Below, piece after piece: positions 1 through 6,945 of a DNA stretch of 9,612 bases. Origin of the DNA: Euryarchaeota archaeon UBA501 (GTDB lineage Archaea > Thermoplasmatota > Poseidoniia > Poseidoniales > Thalassarchaeaceae); contig DAVT01000044.1 in assembly GCA_002505685.1 (NCBI GenBank), positions 1 through 9,612 on the forward strand, written 5' to 3'. Both the position numbers and the translations under genes were made by a program. The notes below the pieces were generated by a model. That model worked only from the letters and a program-made list of their open reading frames with translations. It had not been told where the DNA came from and did no database searches. Position 1 is the first letter of the stretch. Each line of letters opens with the position of its first letter.

Positions 1-164
1 TCCATATCGATGGATAGTCGCATGAATGCGGCTTCAGCCCAACCATAGTGACCCACTGGGTTTTCGGGTTCTGAATCGATTAGATTCTGAAATACATCCA
101 TTGCGGCTTTGAAATCACCTGCGGACATTGCTTGCGCGGCTTGTAGCATAATCTCGTCTGACAT
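1..164 (-). CDS. TPR-repeat protein, N-terminal fragment (3' end outside window)
   Basis: The 54 complete codons visible begin MSDEIMLQAAQAMSAGDF and continue through KAAMDVFQNLIDSEPENP and a GHYGWAEAAF segment. The spacing of small and aromatic residues (A..A...G....A...F..L....P...) is that of a tetratricopeptide repeat, a helix-turn-helix scaffold for protein-protein contacts. No signal peptide or membrane segment is seen, so the visible part is probably cytoplasmic. The ATG at 164 is chosen as start; an in-frame ATG at 149 is an alternative. The gene lies 53 bp downstream of the PH-domain membrane protein on the same strand and may be co-transcribed with it. Its start codon abuts a perfect hairpin (164-182) whose 3' arm includes the only nearby AGGGG ribosome-binding-like sequence. 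The partner and the full length cannot be judged, and TPR alone does not give a function. Confidence 0.72.
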   Translation of the reverse strand, partial: MSDEIMLQAAQAMSAGDFKAAMDVFQNLIDSEPENPVGHYGWAEAAFMRLSIDM

Positions 165-182
165 CGACCCCTGCGGGGTCGA
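164..182 (-). promoter_or_regulatory. Perfect 8-bp hairpin overlapping the TPR gene start codon
   Basis: The arms TCGACCCC (164-171) and GGGGTCGA (175-182) pair perfectly around a 3-nt spacer. On the coding strand the loop is GCA, closed by C-G, and the last base of the 3' arm is the A of the ATG. The AGGGG just before the ATG is inside the stem, so a transcript starting upstream would have both its possible ribosome-binding sequence and its start codon in or next to a stable stem. It could instead be an operator for a dimeric regulator or a terminator for the upstream gene. The sequence shows the palindrome; the role is inference. Confidence 0.6.
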
Positions 183-217
183 ATCTCCCTATGAATGAAG
201 CGGCGGTAGAAGTTCAC

Positions 218-1333
218 TCAAATGTCGGAGAGAAGATCGTCAATGTCCTCATCTACGGCTGCATCAGGGTTGTTGCTGAGCATGTCTTTCATCTGCATCA
301 AAACCTCAAGTTGCTGATCCTGTTTGGTAGCCGTCGAGTTTTCATGCTGCAACTTGTTGATGAGGTCAAAAGCTTCCTCCCAATGGCGAATTCCGTAGAA
401 TGATTGGTCGGGTGTAAATCTCTCGGTCTTAATCGTGCGCTGGAAGGTTGCGAAGAAAATCATCTTGCGTAGAAGACTGAAAACACTCCATCCTTTCTTG
501 GTCTCACCATCTGTTGAAGTTGTATTTGATGAACCGCCCGGAATCGCCACGCCACCTCCTACAGATTCGGTACCGAGGTGGGAACCATCTCCAATGTCGC
601 AGTAAATTGTGTTGTATCCAAATAGTGCCCCAATGGGTGTTCGCTTGGTGTGAACCTTGACGATGTCCTCATGAAGTACACGATGTGCGTCGCGTTCATA
701 CAAAAACCACTGATAGTGAATGATTCGCTCTGATGTGACCGCATACAAGAAACTCTTCTGGTAAAGGAATGTCAACACCATGAAAATCGCAGCGTAGATG
801 ATGCCTGCAGTTGCGATATTGTATCCAAATGGAATGAATTCTTCTTCTGTTCCCCATCCGAATGGAAGGTTTGCAAGGAGAGTGTCTAAGTTGATTATCA
901 ATGGTGTAATCGAGACTAGAATCAGGTAAGTTGTGACCCAACGACCACTGGCTGGATGATTGATCACCCGGTTAATCCACGTGAAGAACAACATCACAAA
1001 CGCAAAACCAAGTCCATTGAGCCAACCACTTGCTTCCACGAGGAAATAGAATACCGATTCATACCATGTCGCATCTTCTGGTGCACTGGCCCAATCGAAA
1101 AACAAGTGAATGCCCAATATCATGAAGCCAACAAGGTACATTGGCATAAAGGCGAAAATCGAGCATCGTCGAGTCAGTAGAACTTCTTCAGTCTCTCCGA
1201 TTCGCAGGGTTTTCTGCAATTTTGCCTGTCTGGTTGCTGCAACATCCTCAGCAGTAACGGGTGGCGATTCTTCTTCATCTTCTACCGGGGCCATCGCAGG
1301 CATCATTGAGGGTAAGGTCTCTTCTTCAGTCAT
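218..1333 (-). CDS. Four-helix membrane protein with bacterial-type PH domain (YdbS/YdbT-like)
   Basis: 371 codons. Residues 1-45 are an acidic, Pro-rich cytoplasmic-type tail. Four hydrophobic segments follow at about 58-80, 106-122, 133-152 and 174-192. Directly after the last helix, residues about 196-250 (YAVTSERIIHYQWFLYERD, RTPIGALFGYNTIYCDIGD) follow the pattern of bacterial PH domains of the YdbS/YdbT type, which are membrane-anchored modules of mostly unknown function. A Gly/Ser/Thr-rich loop (about 250-280) and a hydrophobic stretch (284-298) interrupt the presumed PH fold before its final helix (about 314-330). The C-terminus ends in an acidic tail (DEDIDDLL). The ATG at 1333 is preceded by GAGGT six bases upstream, a good ribosome-binding site. 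It lies 75 bp downstream of the hexa-Trp gene and 53 bp upstream of the TPR gene, all on one strand. The topology and the PH assignment come from reading the sequence; no catalytic residues are evident. Confidence 0.75.
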   Translation of the reverse strand: MTEEETLPSMMPAMAPVEDEEESPPVTAEDVAATRQAKLQKTLRIGETEEVLLTRRCSIFAFMPMYLVGFMILGIHLFFDWASAPEDATWYESVFYFLVEASGWLNGLGFAFVMLFFTWINRVINHPASGRWVTTYLILVSITPLIINLDTLLANLPFGWGTEEEFIPFGYNIATAGIIYAAIFMVLTFLYQKSFLYAVTSERIIHYQWFLYERDAHRVLHEDIVKVHTKRTPIGALFGYNTIYCDIGDGSHLGTESVGGGVAIPGGSSNTTSTDGETKKGWSVFSLLRKMIFFATFQRTIKTERFTPDQSFYGIRHWEEAFDLINKLQHENSTATKQDQQLEVLMQMKDMLSNNPDAAVDEDIDDLLSDI

Positions 1334-1339
1334 GGTAAA

Positions 1340-1344
1340 ACCTC
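1340..1344 (-). promoter_or_regulatory. Shine-Dalgarno GAGGT for the PH-domain gene
   Basis: On the coding strand GAGGT is followed by TTTACC and then the ATG at 1333, a 6-nt spacing that suits pairing with the 3' end of 16S rRNA. It supports this start and implies a transcribed leader, at least for this gene. Confidence 0.55.
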
Positions 1345-1353
1345 TGTGATGAA

Positions 1354-1368
1354 CCTGTATTGTACAGG
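1354..1368. promoter_or_regulatory. Perfect inverted repeat CCTGTA-TTG-TACAGG upstream of the PH-domain gene
   Basis: Six-base arms with a 3-nt spacer, lying 21 bp upstream of the ATG at 1333. The coding-strand reading is CCTGTA-CAA-TACAGG. It could be an operator for a dimeric regulator, a leader hairpin, or a TATA-like region (TACAATAC) if transcription starts close to the ATG. The palindrome is seen; the role is inferred. The same architecture recurs at three other starts in the window. Confidence 0.5.
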
Positions 1369-1386
1369 CCAGTATTTCATGCTATG

Positions 1387-1402
1387 GTTGAATGACTTCA
1401 AC
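1387..1402. terminator. Possible hairpin just after the hexa-Trp gene stop
   Basis: GTTGAA (1387-1392) and TTCAAC (1397-1402) pair around TGAC, 7 bp past the stop codon at 1409. The position suits a transcript-end structure, but there is no T-run on the coding strand, which archaeal terminators usually need. It may therefore be only a stabilising hairpin or chance. Confidence 0.3.
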
Positions 1403-1408
1403 GATGAC

Positions 1409-2542
1409 CTAATGCAACAAACCCCAAGCATGCTCCGCATTCCCGTGGACCCATTCAAAATCATCGAGGGTGCGTACACCCTTCTCATCCAAGATGGTCA
1501 GTGATTCTACTTCAAGCGGATATTCGTTGTATGTCAGATGACTGACAAGACCTCCCCGCGTAGGCTGATCAAAGGTCCAATGTGCCCGATTTGCAGCCTT
1601 GACTTTGAGGCCAACTTGGGTCCGGCCATTCCAAACACGGATTGAAAATCTAGGCAATAGCTCGCCGTTTGCATCGCAATCATCTTCCGATTCAGGAGGG
1701 ATCAATTCAACTTCGCAACGCTCAAATCGCTCGCTACGACCTCTCTTCTCATCGTGTAGCAATCCTGCAGTACGAAGAGGGAATTGAGCCAAGTCGCGTA
1801 ATTTCCAAGGCCTTGAATCTCGAGCCGTCATCGAAAAAGATGCATGGGGGATGAACCAGTCAAGATAGGTTCCATCGCTGAAATGTAAGAACCCCCAAAA
1901 CCACGGAATTGAGGGGGCTTGAACTGTGACCTTTTGGAAGTAAGCAGTTCCTTGCACACTATCTTCACCCACATCTCCTTCGCATTTACAAGCATGTAGC
2001 CGAATGATATCATACCCCATGGAATTCCCGAATACATTGTTTGAATACGCTGCGGAAGATGCTGCTTTTGTCCAAGGCGTGATTTTCAAATCAAACGTAT
2101 CTGGGGCGCCATTCTCAACCGCTGATGCATCCCCCTTACACTTCAACCAAAAGTGGCTACCATCATCAGATAAGCCCATGGAAAGATCTTCTATGGTCAC
2201 GGGGACAACCGCTCCAGAACCCGTGAATTCCCCCGTCCCTGGCCAATCCGGATGTTGTCCGTCCATGGATACAATTCTAGCCTCTTTCATCAGGTAAGGT
2301 TCGTGCATATCTTTGCCATCATACCACCAAGCACAAACCATTCCTGGGAGTGTATGGAGTCCATTTTCGTCAATATGGAAGCGCCCCTCTGGTTTCCATT
2401 CGTGTTCATTGACTCGAACGTGGGGGGCGTCCTTGGTTGACCAAAGTACCATCAATTGACGGCTACGCTTGGGATTTTCAGCGTCGGGTAGTACGATGAG
2501 CCACCACCACCACCACCAAGAGAGGCGGCGCAGAGGTGGCAT
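1409..2542 (-). CDS. Uncharacterised protein with hexa-Trp run; possible CrtC/AttH-like lipocalin fold
   Basis: 377 codons from the ATG at 2542, beginning MPPLRRLSWWWWWWLIVLP. Six consecutive Trp codons give residues 9-14. There is no clear membrane helix or signal peptide. The body is rich in aromatic beta-type segments, with a PWFWGFLHFSDGTYLDWF block at about residues 213-230 preceded by GTAYFQKV (198-205), and a late TYNEYPLEV. This order (GxxY/F-Q, then W-x-W-G, then DG) resembles carotenoid hydratase CrtC and the AttH lipocalin-like families, which form two-lobed beta barrels around hydrophobic ligands. The resemblance is by eye and weak, and the usual His-Trp of those families is not seen. 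A TTG at 2569 would add nine residues; ATG is preferred because GGAG lies 10 nt before it. It sits 72 bp after the ABC operon. The function and ligand are unknown. Confidence 0.7.
   Translation of the reverse strand: MPPLRRLSWWWWWWLIVLPDAENPKRSRQLMVLWSTKDAPHVRVNEHEWKPEGRFHIDENGLHTLPGMVCAWWYDGKDMHEPYLMKEARIVSMDGQHPDWPGTGEFTGSGAVVPVTIEDLSMGLSDDGSHFWLKCKGDASAVENGAPDTFDLKITPWTKAASSAAYSNNVFGNSMGYDIIRLHACKCEGDVGEDSVQGTAYFQKVTVQAPSIPWFWGFLHFSDGTYLDWFIPHASFSMTARDSRPWKLRDLAQFPLRTAGLLHDEKRGRSERFERCEVELIPPESEDDCDANGELLPRFSIRVWNGRTQVGLKVKAANRAHWTFDQPTRGGLVSHLTYNEYPLEVESLTILDEKGVRTLDDFEWVHGNAEHAWGLLH
2501..2518 (-). repeat. (TGG)6 trinucleotide microsatellite encoding six Trp
   Basis: Six perfect CCA units on the + strand read as TGG codons in the gene at 2542-1409. 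The tract stays in frame and sits 24 bp into the gene. Trinucleotide slippage would change the Trp count without breaking the frame. Confidence 0.9.
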
Positions 2543-2550
2543 GGTGTCCA

Positions 2551-2574
2551 ATCTCCACAGAGATGACAAATCTC
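2551..2574 (-). promoter_or_regulatory. Overlapping alternative inverted repeats at the start of the hexa-Trp gene
   Basis: On the + strand ATCTC (2551-2555), GAGAT (2560-2564) and ATCTC (2570-2574) form a three-part array. The middle element can pair with either flank (4-nt or 5-nt loop), but not both at once. On the coding strand the flanks are two direct copies of GGAGATT, the second being the likely ribosome-binding sequence for ATG 2542. A role in controlling start choice is inference; five-base arms could occur by chance. Confidence 0.35.
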
Positions 2575-2614
2575 CGCCGAAGGTTTGTGGGGGGTTCTGA
2601 ACGATTGTATCACC

Positions 2615-3862
2615 TCAGTGTAATTCACGCTTTTTGAACATGGATTGGCCGATTAAGACCGCCAAAACGGTGATGATGAGTAGGATGAAAATTGATACGA
2701 CCATATTCAACAAAGGATTGGTGGTTGGGAATGGAGTTCCCCAAATCCCCCATAGTGCAAATTCGCCCGGATTGAAGTCTCCAAACGACCAAGCCGGCAA
2801 TTTCGTCAGACCGTACATGTAGTCGTAGTCCCCCCAAACCAACCATGCTGTAGAATTGATGATTTCAGTACACCAGAAGGAAACTGACATCGATGTCAGG
2901 GCTTTCATTTGCGCGGATGAACCACTCGTGGCCGTACCCAATAACAACATGAAGAATTCAAAGGTTGCATAGAAGAATACCGCGATATAACCTGTGGTTC
3001 GTCCAGCGACACCGAATGTCACGAAAATTACCGAATACACCAGCACCGCAAGTAACACCGCCAATAGAATTCCAAACCATATCCCTAGGTCAGAGAACCT
3101 GAATATGGATTCACCTGGACCAAAGAAACCTGTTACGAGTGCACACAATAAAATCAGTCCAATGAAATAAGGCCAAGCGATTCCGAGGAATCCTAGCACT
3201 CTGTACATCAGAATTTCAGCTCTTGCGATTGGCTTTCCAACCAAGTAGTGGAGCGTGCCCGCTTCCTGTTCATTTCGAATCAAACCTGTCGCCAAAAACA
3301 TTGGAAGGAATAGACCCAACACGAAGATAAAACCAAACTTTGCAAATCCTACCAAGAAGGAGCGATGCACTGATTCTTCCAAAAATTCGGCTTCATTTGG
3401 ATCTTCATCCACGTTAGGATCTGCATCGATAGAAACAAGGACGCCGTTTTTGTCATAATTGTAAATCACGTTACAATCAATCCCATCGCCGTTCCAATCC
3501 CGATCAAACGATTCTCTTGCCCAACAATCTCCATCGTTGTCTACGTCACCAACACTCTTCAGTTGCGACCCATCCCATTCTGACGGATCTTCGTCAATCA
3601 GACCATCTCCGTCATTGTCGGCCGCCCAGTCAGGTAAATCTGCTCCCGCAGCCATGGCTTCGATGTAGAATAAAAGGACGATACAAACCAATATCGCTCC
3701 GACTCCGCCAAGTACCCATGTCGACCTTTTCTTGCGATATTGTTTCATGGTGAATTCAGCAATCGCCGTCGCCTTACGATCTAATTTTGTCCAGACGGTT
3801 TCAGAGAGATTACGCTGGGGTGGACCGGGGGCGAAATCAGGGACAGGAGGAGATTGCATCAT
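2615..3862 (-). CDS. ABC-2 type permease B with extracytoplasmic calcium-loop insert
   Basis: 415 codons. A cytoplasmic N-tail (1-47) leads to TM1 (about 48-68). An Asp-rich segment of about 95 residues (75-165) follows, then five more helices at about 168-194, 222-246, 260-284, 291-312 and 385-406. The segment contains D82-N-D-G-D-G-L-I-D, D106-V-D-N-D-G-D and D120-R-D-W-N-G-D-G-I-D, the DxDxDG pattern of EF-hand-like and thrombospondin type 3 calcium loops. Cys113 and Cys130 could form a disulfide. After TM2 the NEQEAGTLHYLVGKPIARAE stretch is the cytoplasmic coupling motif of ABC-2 (NosY-like) permeases, which move substrates outward using a separate ATPase. Its ATG overlaps the stop of ATPase B by ATGA, so the two are translationally coupled and presumably partners. 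The substrate is unknown. Calcium binding is inferred from motif only. Confidence 0.85.
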   Translation of the reverse strand: MMQSPPVPDFAPGPPQRNLSETVWTKLDRKATAIAEFTMKQYRKKRSTWVLGGVGAILVCIVLLFYIEAMAAGADLPDWAADNDGDGLIDEDPSEWDGSQLKSVGDVDNDGDCWARESFDRDWNGDGIDCNVIYNYDKNGVLVSIDADPNVDEDPNEAEFLEESVHRSFLVGFAKFGFIFVLGLFLPMFLATGLIRNEQEAGTLHYLVGKPIARAEILMYRVLGFLGIAWPYFIGLILLCALVTGFFGPGESIFRFSDLGIWFGILLAVLLAVLVYSVIFVTFGVAGRTTGYIAVFFYATFEFFMLLLGTATSGSSAQMKALTSMSVSFWCTEIINSTAWLVWGDYDYMYGLTKLPAWSFGDFNPGEFALWGIWGTPFPTTNPLLNMVVSIFILLIITVLAVLIGQSMFKKRELH

Positions 3863-4851
3863 GAACGACCTCCAATCAAATAGCCCAGCAGAGATTCCAG
3901 ATTATCGTCTGGATTTTCAATCGCCGTCACCTGTACTCCGGATTGAACAATCAGACCCGGTAAATCTTGATGCACATCGGAAAGGTTGTTGGTTTCAATA
4001 ATCAATTCCTCTGGATTTGGAAATCGAACTCCGTAAACAGAAGGATGATGCAAAACGGTTCGCCCCAACTCCCGAGGGTTTGTAGTCCTCAACAGAATTC
4101 GATGTGGGATGTGGTCGAGTAACTCGCGGATGGCGTGTAGATTTCCTAGCGCCAACAATCTACCATTGTGAAGGATTACGATTTGTTCGGTGATGCGCTC
4201 AATTTCAGATAGAATATGGCTTGTCACAAGAATCGTTTTGCCCATCGCTCCCAACTCACGAATCACATTCATGATGGTGGTTCGTGCCAAGGGATCACAA
4301 CCCTGCAAAGGCTCATCGAGTACGATTAGATCTGGATCATTGACCAATGCATGAGCGATTTTCACACGCTGACGCATTCCTTTGCTATACTTTCCAATCT
4401 CCTTGTTGGCCACGTCTGTGAGGCCCACGAAATCGAGAACGTGGAGGGCCTTTTCCTTGGCTTCATCTCGGGTATTTCCATGGAGTCGAGCCAAGGTTGT
4501 GACGAAATCCAATCCGGTCATCCAATCATACAACTTTTCAGATTCACTCACGTAACCTAATCGGTGATAGGGTGCTGGATTCTTGAATGGGTCTGTTCCA
4601 AATAAACGAATTTGACCTTGGCTGGGCTGAATCCGACCAACGATCATTTTCAGCAATGTCGATTTGCCAGCCCCATTCATTCCAAGGACGCCGGTAACCC
4701 CTCCACTGATGGCCAGACTGACATCATTCAAGCCGATGACTTGTCCATACCATTTCGAGAGATGATCTGCCATGATGGCTGGCGCCTCAGGGGTTTTCTG
4801 CCACTCTTGGTTGGATTGACCTTCTCCAACTTGATCTAAATCTGGCATCAT
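3859..4851 (-). CDS. ABC transporter ATP-binding protein B
   Basis: 330 codons. It energises transport by ATP binding and hydrolysis at the membrane's cytoplasmic face. Visible motifs are Walker A GMNGAGKST (57-65), signature YSKGMRQR (155-162), Walker B LIVLDE (175-180) and switch His212 in VTSHILSE. The Q-loop position has Ser/Glu (GYVSESEKLYD), and the D-loop reads GCDP where GLDP is usual. Residues 1-28 precede the ATPase fold. About 100 C-terminal residues (from 235) are of the accessory kind common in drug- and Nat-type exporters. The first ATG of ATGATG at 4851 is taken because it overlaps the stop of permease A by ATGA; the gene itself overlaps permease B by the same 4 nt. It is clearly paralogous to ATPase A but diverged, with a different signature (SKGMR against STGME). 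The closest partner is permease B, inferred from order and coupling. Confidence 0.93.
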   Translation of the reverse strand: MMPDLDQVGEGQSNQEWQKTPEAPAIMADHLSKWYGQVIGLNDVSLAISGGVTGVLGMNGAGKSTLLKMIVGRIQPSQGQIRLFGTDPFKNPAPYHRLGYVSESEKLYDWMTGLDFVTTLARLHGNTRDEAKEKALHVLDFVGLTDVANKEIGKYSKGMRQRVKIAHALVNDPDLIVLDEPLQGCDPLARTTIMNVIRELGAMGKTILVTSHILSEIERITEQIVILHNGRLLALGNLHAIRELLDHIPHRILLRTTNPRELGRTVLHHPSVYGVRFPNPEELIIETNNLSDVHQDLPGLIVQSGVQVTAIENPDDNLESLLGYLIGGRS

Positions 4852-5936
4852 TCACGTGTCACCTCCAGTGAATTTACTCTACTGATTAGAACATAGAGTG
4901 AGACGGCGTTCATCAACAGCAGGACGACAAAGGACCATGCGACTGGGAAGTCATAGGTTGGATTGAGGCCCATCATCCATTGCCCAACATGAGCAAGATT
5001 GTCGTAAGGACTCAATAGATACAACGTGTCTCTCTCAAACAAGAGCTTGATCAGGAAAGCCAAAATTCTGGAACCAAAAATAACCCCTAGGAATGAAGCT
5101 GCGGGGAAAAATCGGCCTGTGCTCAAGCTTGACAAACACAAGCCAATACTGGTGAATGTTATCACCAACAAAATCGCCGCAGCCAATCCGCCAAGGAAGT
5201 AAATCATCGTATCAAGAAGGAAGGCCCAACCTTCGTTGTTCAGAACAATGCCAGCAGCGAAATAGGCACAATATGAAATGACGATTACAAGAGAAAGTAT
5301 GGATGCTGCTGAAATGTATTTCATCAATGTGTAATCGGTTCTTGTGACTGGGCGAGAGAAGTAAATTGCAGAGGTCCCATGTTGTCTATCCTCAGAAATC
5401 AAACCCCCCACAACGACTGCAGTCAATAGAGGCCAACAACAGGTGTTATGGAACACTCCAAGCACGTGACCCCAAAGATTGGCCCGATTAATTCCATAGA
5501 ACTCCATCAAGAATTCGATGTTTGTCAATACAGCGAATAGGAGTGAAAATATCGGTAGCATCGAACCGAAAAAGATCAGAACGATGATGAGTTTGCTCGT
5601 TATAGGCCAAGGCCGATGACCTTTGGAGAATAGGCCGTAAACGTGGTGGCGTAAAATCGACCAATTGCGAACCCACCTCGGATTGAGAACTCCGCGCCAT
5701 GGGCGGTAGACCTGATGGAAAATCGTACCTGCATCTGCGGTTGCACTCTGGGCCACAATCGCGACACCCTGCCCCTCACCCTCGTCTGTGCCATAAGCCG
5801 CTTCCATGCGCGCTTTTCCAGTGACAGAAAGGCCGGATTCACCCATGAATTCTGCTTCTTTTTCGGGTACTTTGGGAGCGACCTCAACCGGTTCTTCGAG
5901 GATGTCATCAAGATTGAATGCATCATCCTCAGTCAT
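4848..5936 (-). CDS. ABC-2 type permease A
   Basis: 362 codons. Residues 1-75 form an acidic, low-complexity N-tail. A basic-aromatic stretch (76-112) precedes six hydrophobic segments at about 116-138, 157-178, 208-232, 243-270, 278-300 and 333-352. Between TM2 and TM3 lies ISEDRQHGTSAIYFSRPVTRTDY, the E-x-x-x-GT...RP-x-x-R coupling motif of ABC-2/NosY-like permeases. That points to an exporter subunit rather than a solute-binding importer; no binding-protein gene is nearby. Unlike permease B it has no calcium-loop insert between TM1 and TM2 (only about 18 residues there). Start and stop both sit in ATGA overlaps, with ATPase A upstream and ATPase B downstream. The substrate cannot be told; large hydrophobic or envelope substrates are possible. 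Confidence 0.87.
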   Translation of the reverse strand: MTEDDAFNLDDILEEPVEVAPKVPEKEAEFMGESGLSVTGKARMEAAYGTDEGEGQGVAIVAQSATADAGTIFHQVYRPWRGVLNPRWVRNWSILRHHVYGLFSKGHRPWPITSKLIIVLIFFGSMLPIFSLLFAVLTNIEFLMEFYGINRANLWGHVLGVFHNTCCWPLLTAVVVGGLISEDRQHGTSAIYFSRPVTRTDYTLMKYISAASILSLVIVISYCAYFAAGIVLNNEGWAFLLDTMIYFLGGLAAAILLVITFTSIGLCLSSLSTGRFFPAASFLGVIFGSRILAFLIKLLFERDTLYLLSPYDNLAHVGQWMMGLNPTYDFPVAWSFVVLLLMNAVSLYVLISRVNSLEVTRE

Positions 5937-6937
5937 GCGATTTGCCTCCCTTTAGTCGCAGCTTCATCCATGGCAGGAGTGGGTCCATCCAGAAGATCCT
6001 GACTTGATTTGACCGAGTAACCCAGTCGATCCATGATGACGATGAACAAATCTTCCAAACTGGGTTCGTAATCTTCCATCTTGCGAATCTGTACTCCGGT
6101 TTCTGCTGCGGCTTCAATGATGGTACCGTAGGTCGATTCGTCGACTCTGGTGATTCTCATAATGCGGCCAGTTCGACGGACTGACTGCCCCATGTCCTTC
6201 AATTTCTGCTCGATTTTACTCGCGCCGCCCCATACCGAAATCTCAATCTCTCGATCGATGGCCTTCAAATCTTCAATTCGACCTTGAGCGATGACCTGAC
6301 CTTTGTGAATCATGAGCATTCGGTCACAGATGCGTTCGACGTCATCCATTAGGTGACTGCTCATGATGATTGAACGCCCACCTTGCTTGACAATTTGGAA
6401 TAGGGTGTCCAGCATGAATTCACGGGAACGGGCATCCAAACCATTTGTGGGTTCATCGCAAATCAGCAAATCAGGGTCGTGAATAAGTGCGCAGGCCAAC
6501 TTTGTGCATTGTTCCATTCCGGTGCTGAATGTGGAAATTTGTCTGTATCGTTGGTCCTTAAGCCCAACATATTCCAGAACTTCGTGTGCTCTTTGTGTTG
6601 CTGCGAAAGGATTCATCCCCAGCAATTCTCCTGAATACCGAACTTGATCGATGGCAGGCATGTCCGGAGTCAGGCAATCGTATTCTGGCATGTAACCGAT
6701 TTTTTGTCGAATCTTGGCGCCCTCTGTGGCAATATCGTGATTGAGAACTTTGCCCCCTCCACTGGTCAAGGCAATCAAGCCAAGAATTGTTTTCAGGAGC
6801 GTCGACTTTCCAGCCCCATTGGGCCCCAGTAAGCCGGTTGCGCCGGCCTTAATCGAGAGATTCACACTATCCAAAGCCACATGCTCGCCGTACTTTTTGA
6901 CGAGGTCATTGGTCTGAACAATCCATTCGTCCGTCAA
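5933..6937 (-). CDS. ABC transporter ATP-binding protein A (TTG start)
   Basis: 334 codons. Motifs in order are Walker A GPNGAGKST (38-46), GYMPEYDCLT at the Q-loop (81-90, Glu85 where Gln is usual), signature FSTGMEQ (137-143), Walker B LLICDE (157-162) with canonical D-loop NGLDA, and switch His195 in SSHLMDD. The C-terminal ~110 residues are an accessory domain. It drives the partner permease, most likely permease A, whose ATG overlaps its stop by ATGA. The start is a TTG: no ATG or GTG occurs in frame between the upstream in-frame stop and the beginning of the conserved domain, and the first internal Met is residue 84, well past Walker A. As first gene of the four-gene operon, its weak start codon may set the level of the whole operon. 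A hairpin (6946-6972) ends 8 nt before this start. Confidence 0.92.
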   Translation of the reverse strand: MTDEWIVQTNDLVKKYGEHVALDSVNLSIKAGATGLLGPNGAGKSTLLKTILGLIALTSGGGKVLNHDIATEGAKIRQKIGYMPEYDCLTPDMPAIDQVRYSGELLGMNPFAATQRAHEVLEYVGLKDQRYRQISTFSTGMEQCTKLACALIHDPDLLICDEPTNGLDARSREFMLDTLFQIVKQGGRSIIMSSHLMDDVERICDRMLMIHKGQVIAQGRIEDLKAIDREIEISVWGGASKIEQKLKDMGQSVRRTGRIMRITRVDESTYGTIIEAAAETGVQIRKMEDYEPSLEDLFIVIMDRLGYSVKSSQDLLDGPTPAMDEAATKGRQIA

Positions 6938-6945
6938 CTGAGCCG

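Noticed and set aside
164..217. Intrinsic terminator for the PH-domain gene at the 164-182 hairpin
   Set aside because: The hairpin has no T-run after it on the coding strand and runs directly into the next ATG; a start-linked role is more likely, though not proven.
2501..2518. (CCA)6 as a CRISPR-like or His-tag-like element
   Set aside because: Repeat units are 3 bp with no spacers, and the coding frame on the minus strand reads Trp codons within a long gene, so it is a coding microsatellite.
3732..4001. An 89-codon + strand frame across the ATPase B / permease B junction
   Set aside because: Antisense to two genes with clear domain motifs, with no ribosome-binding site or family signature.
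2615..6937. ABC importer with solute-binding protein
   Set aside because: Both permeases carry the ABC-2 export-type coupling motif, and no binding-protein gene or lipobox signal peptide is present in the window.
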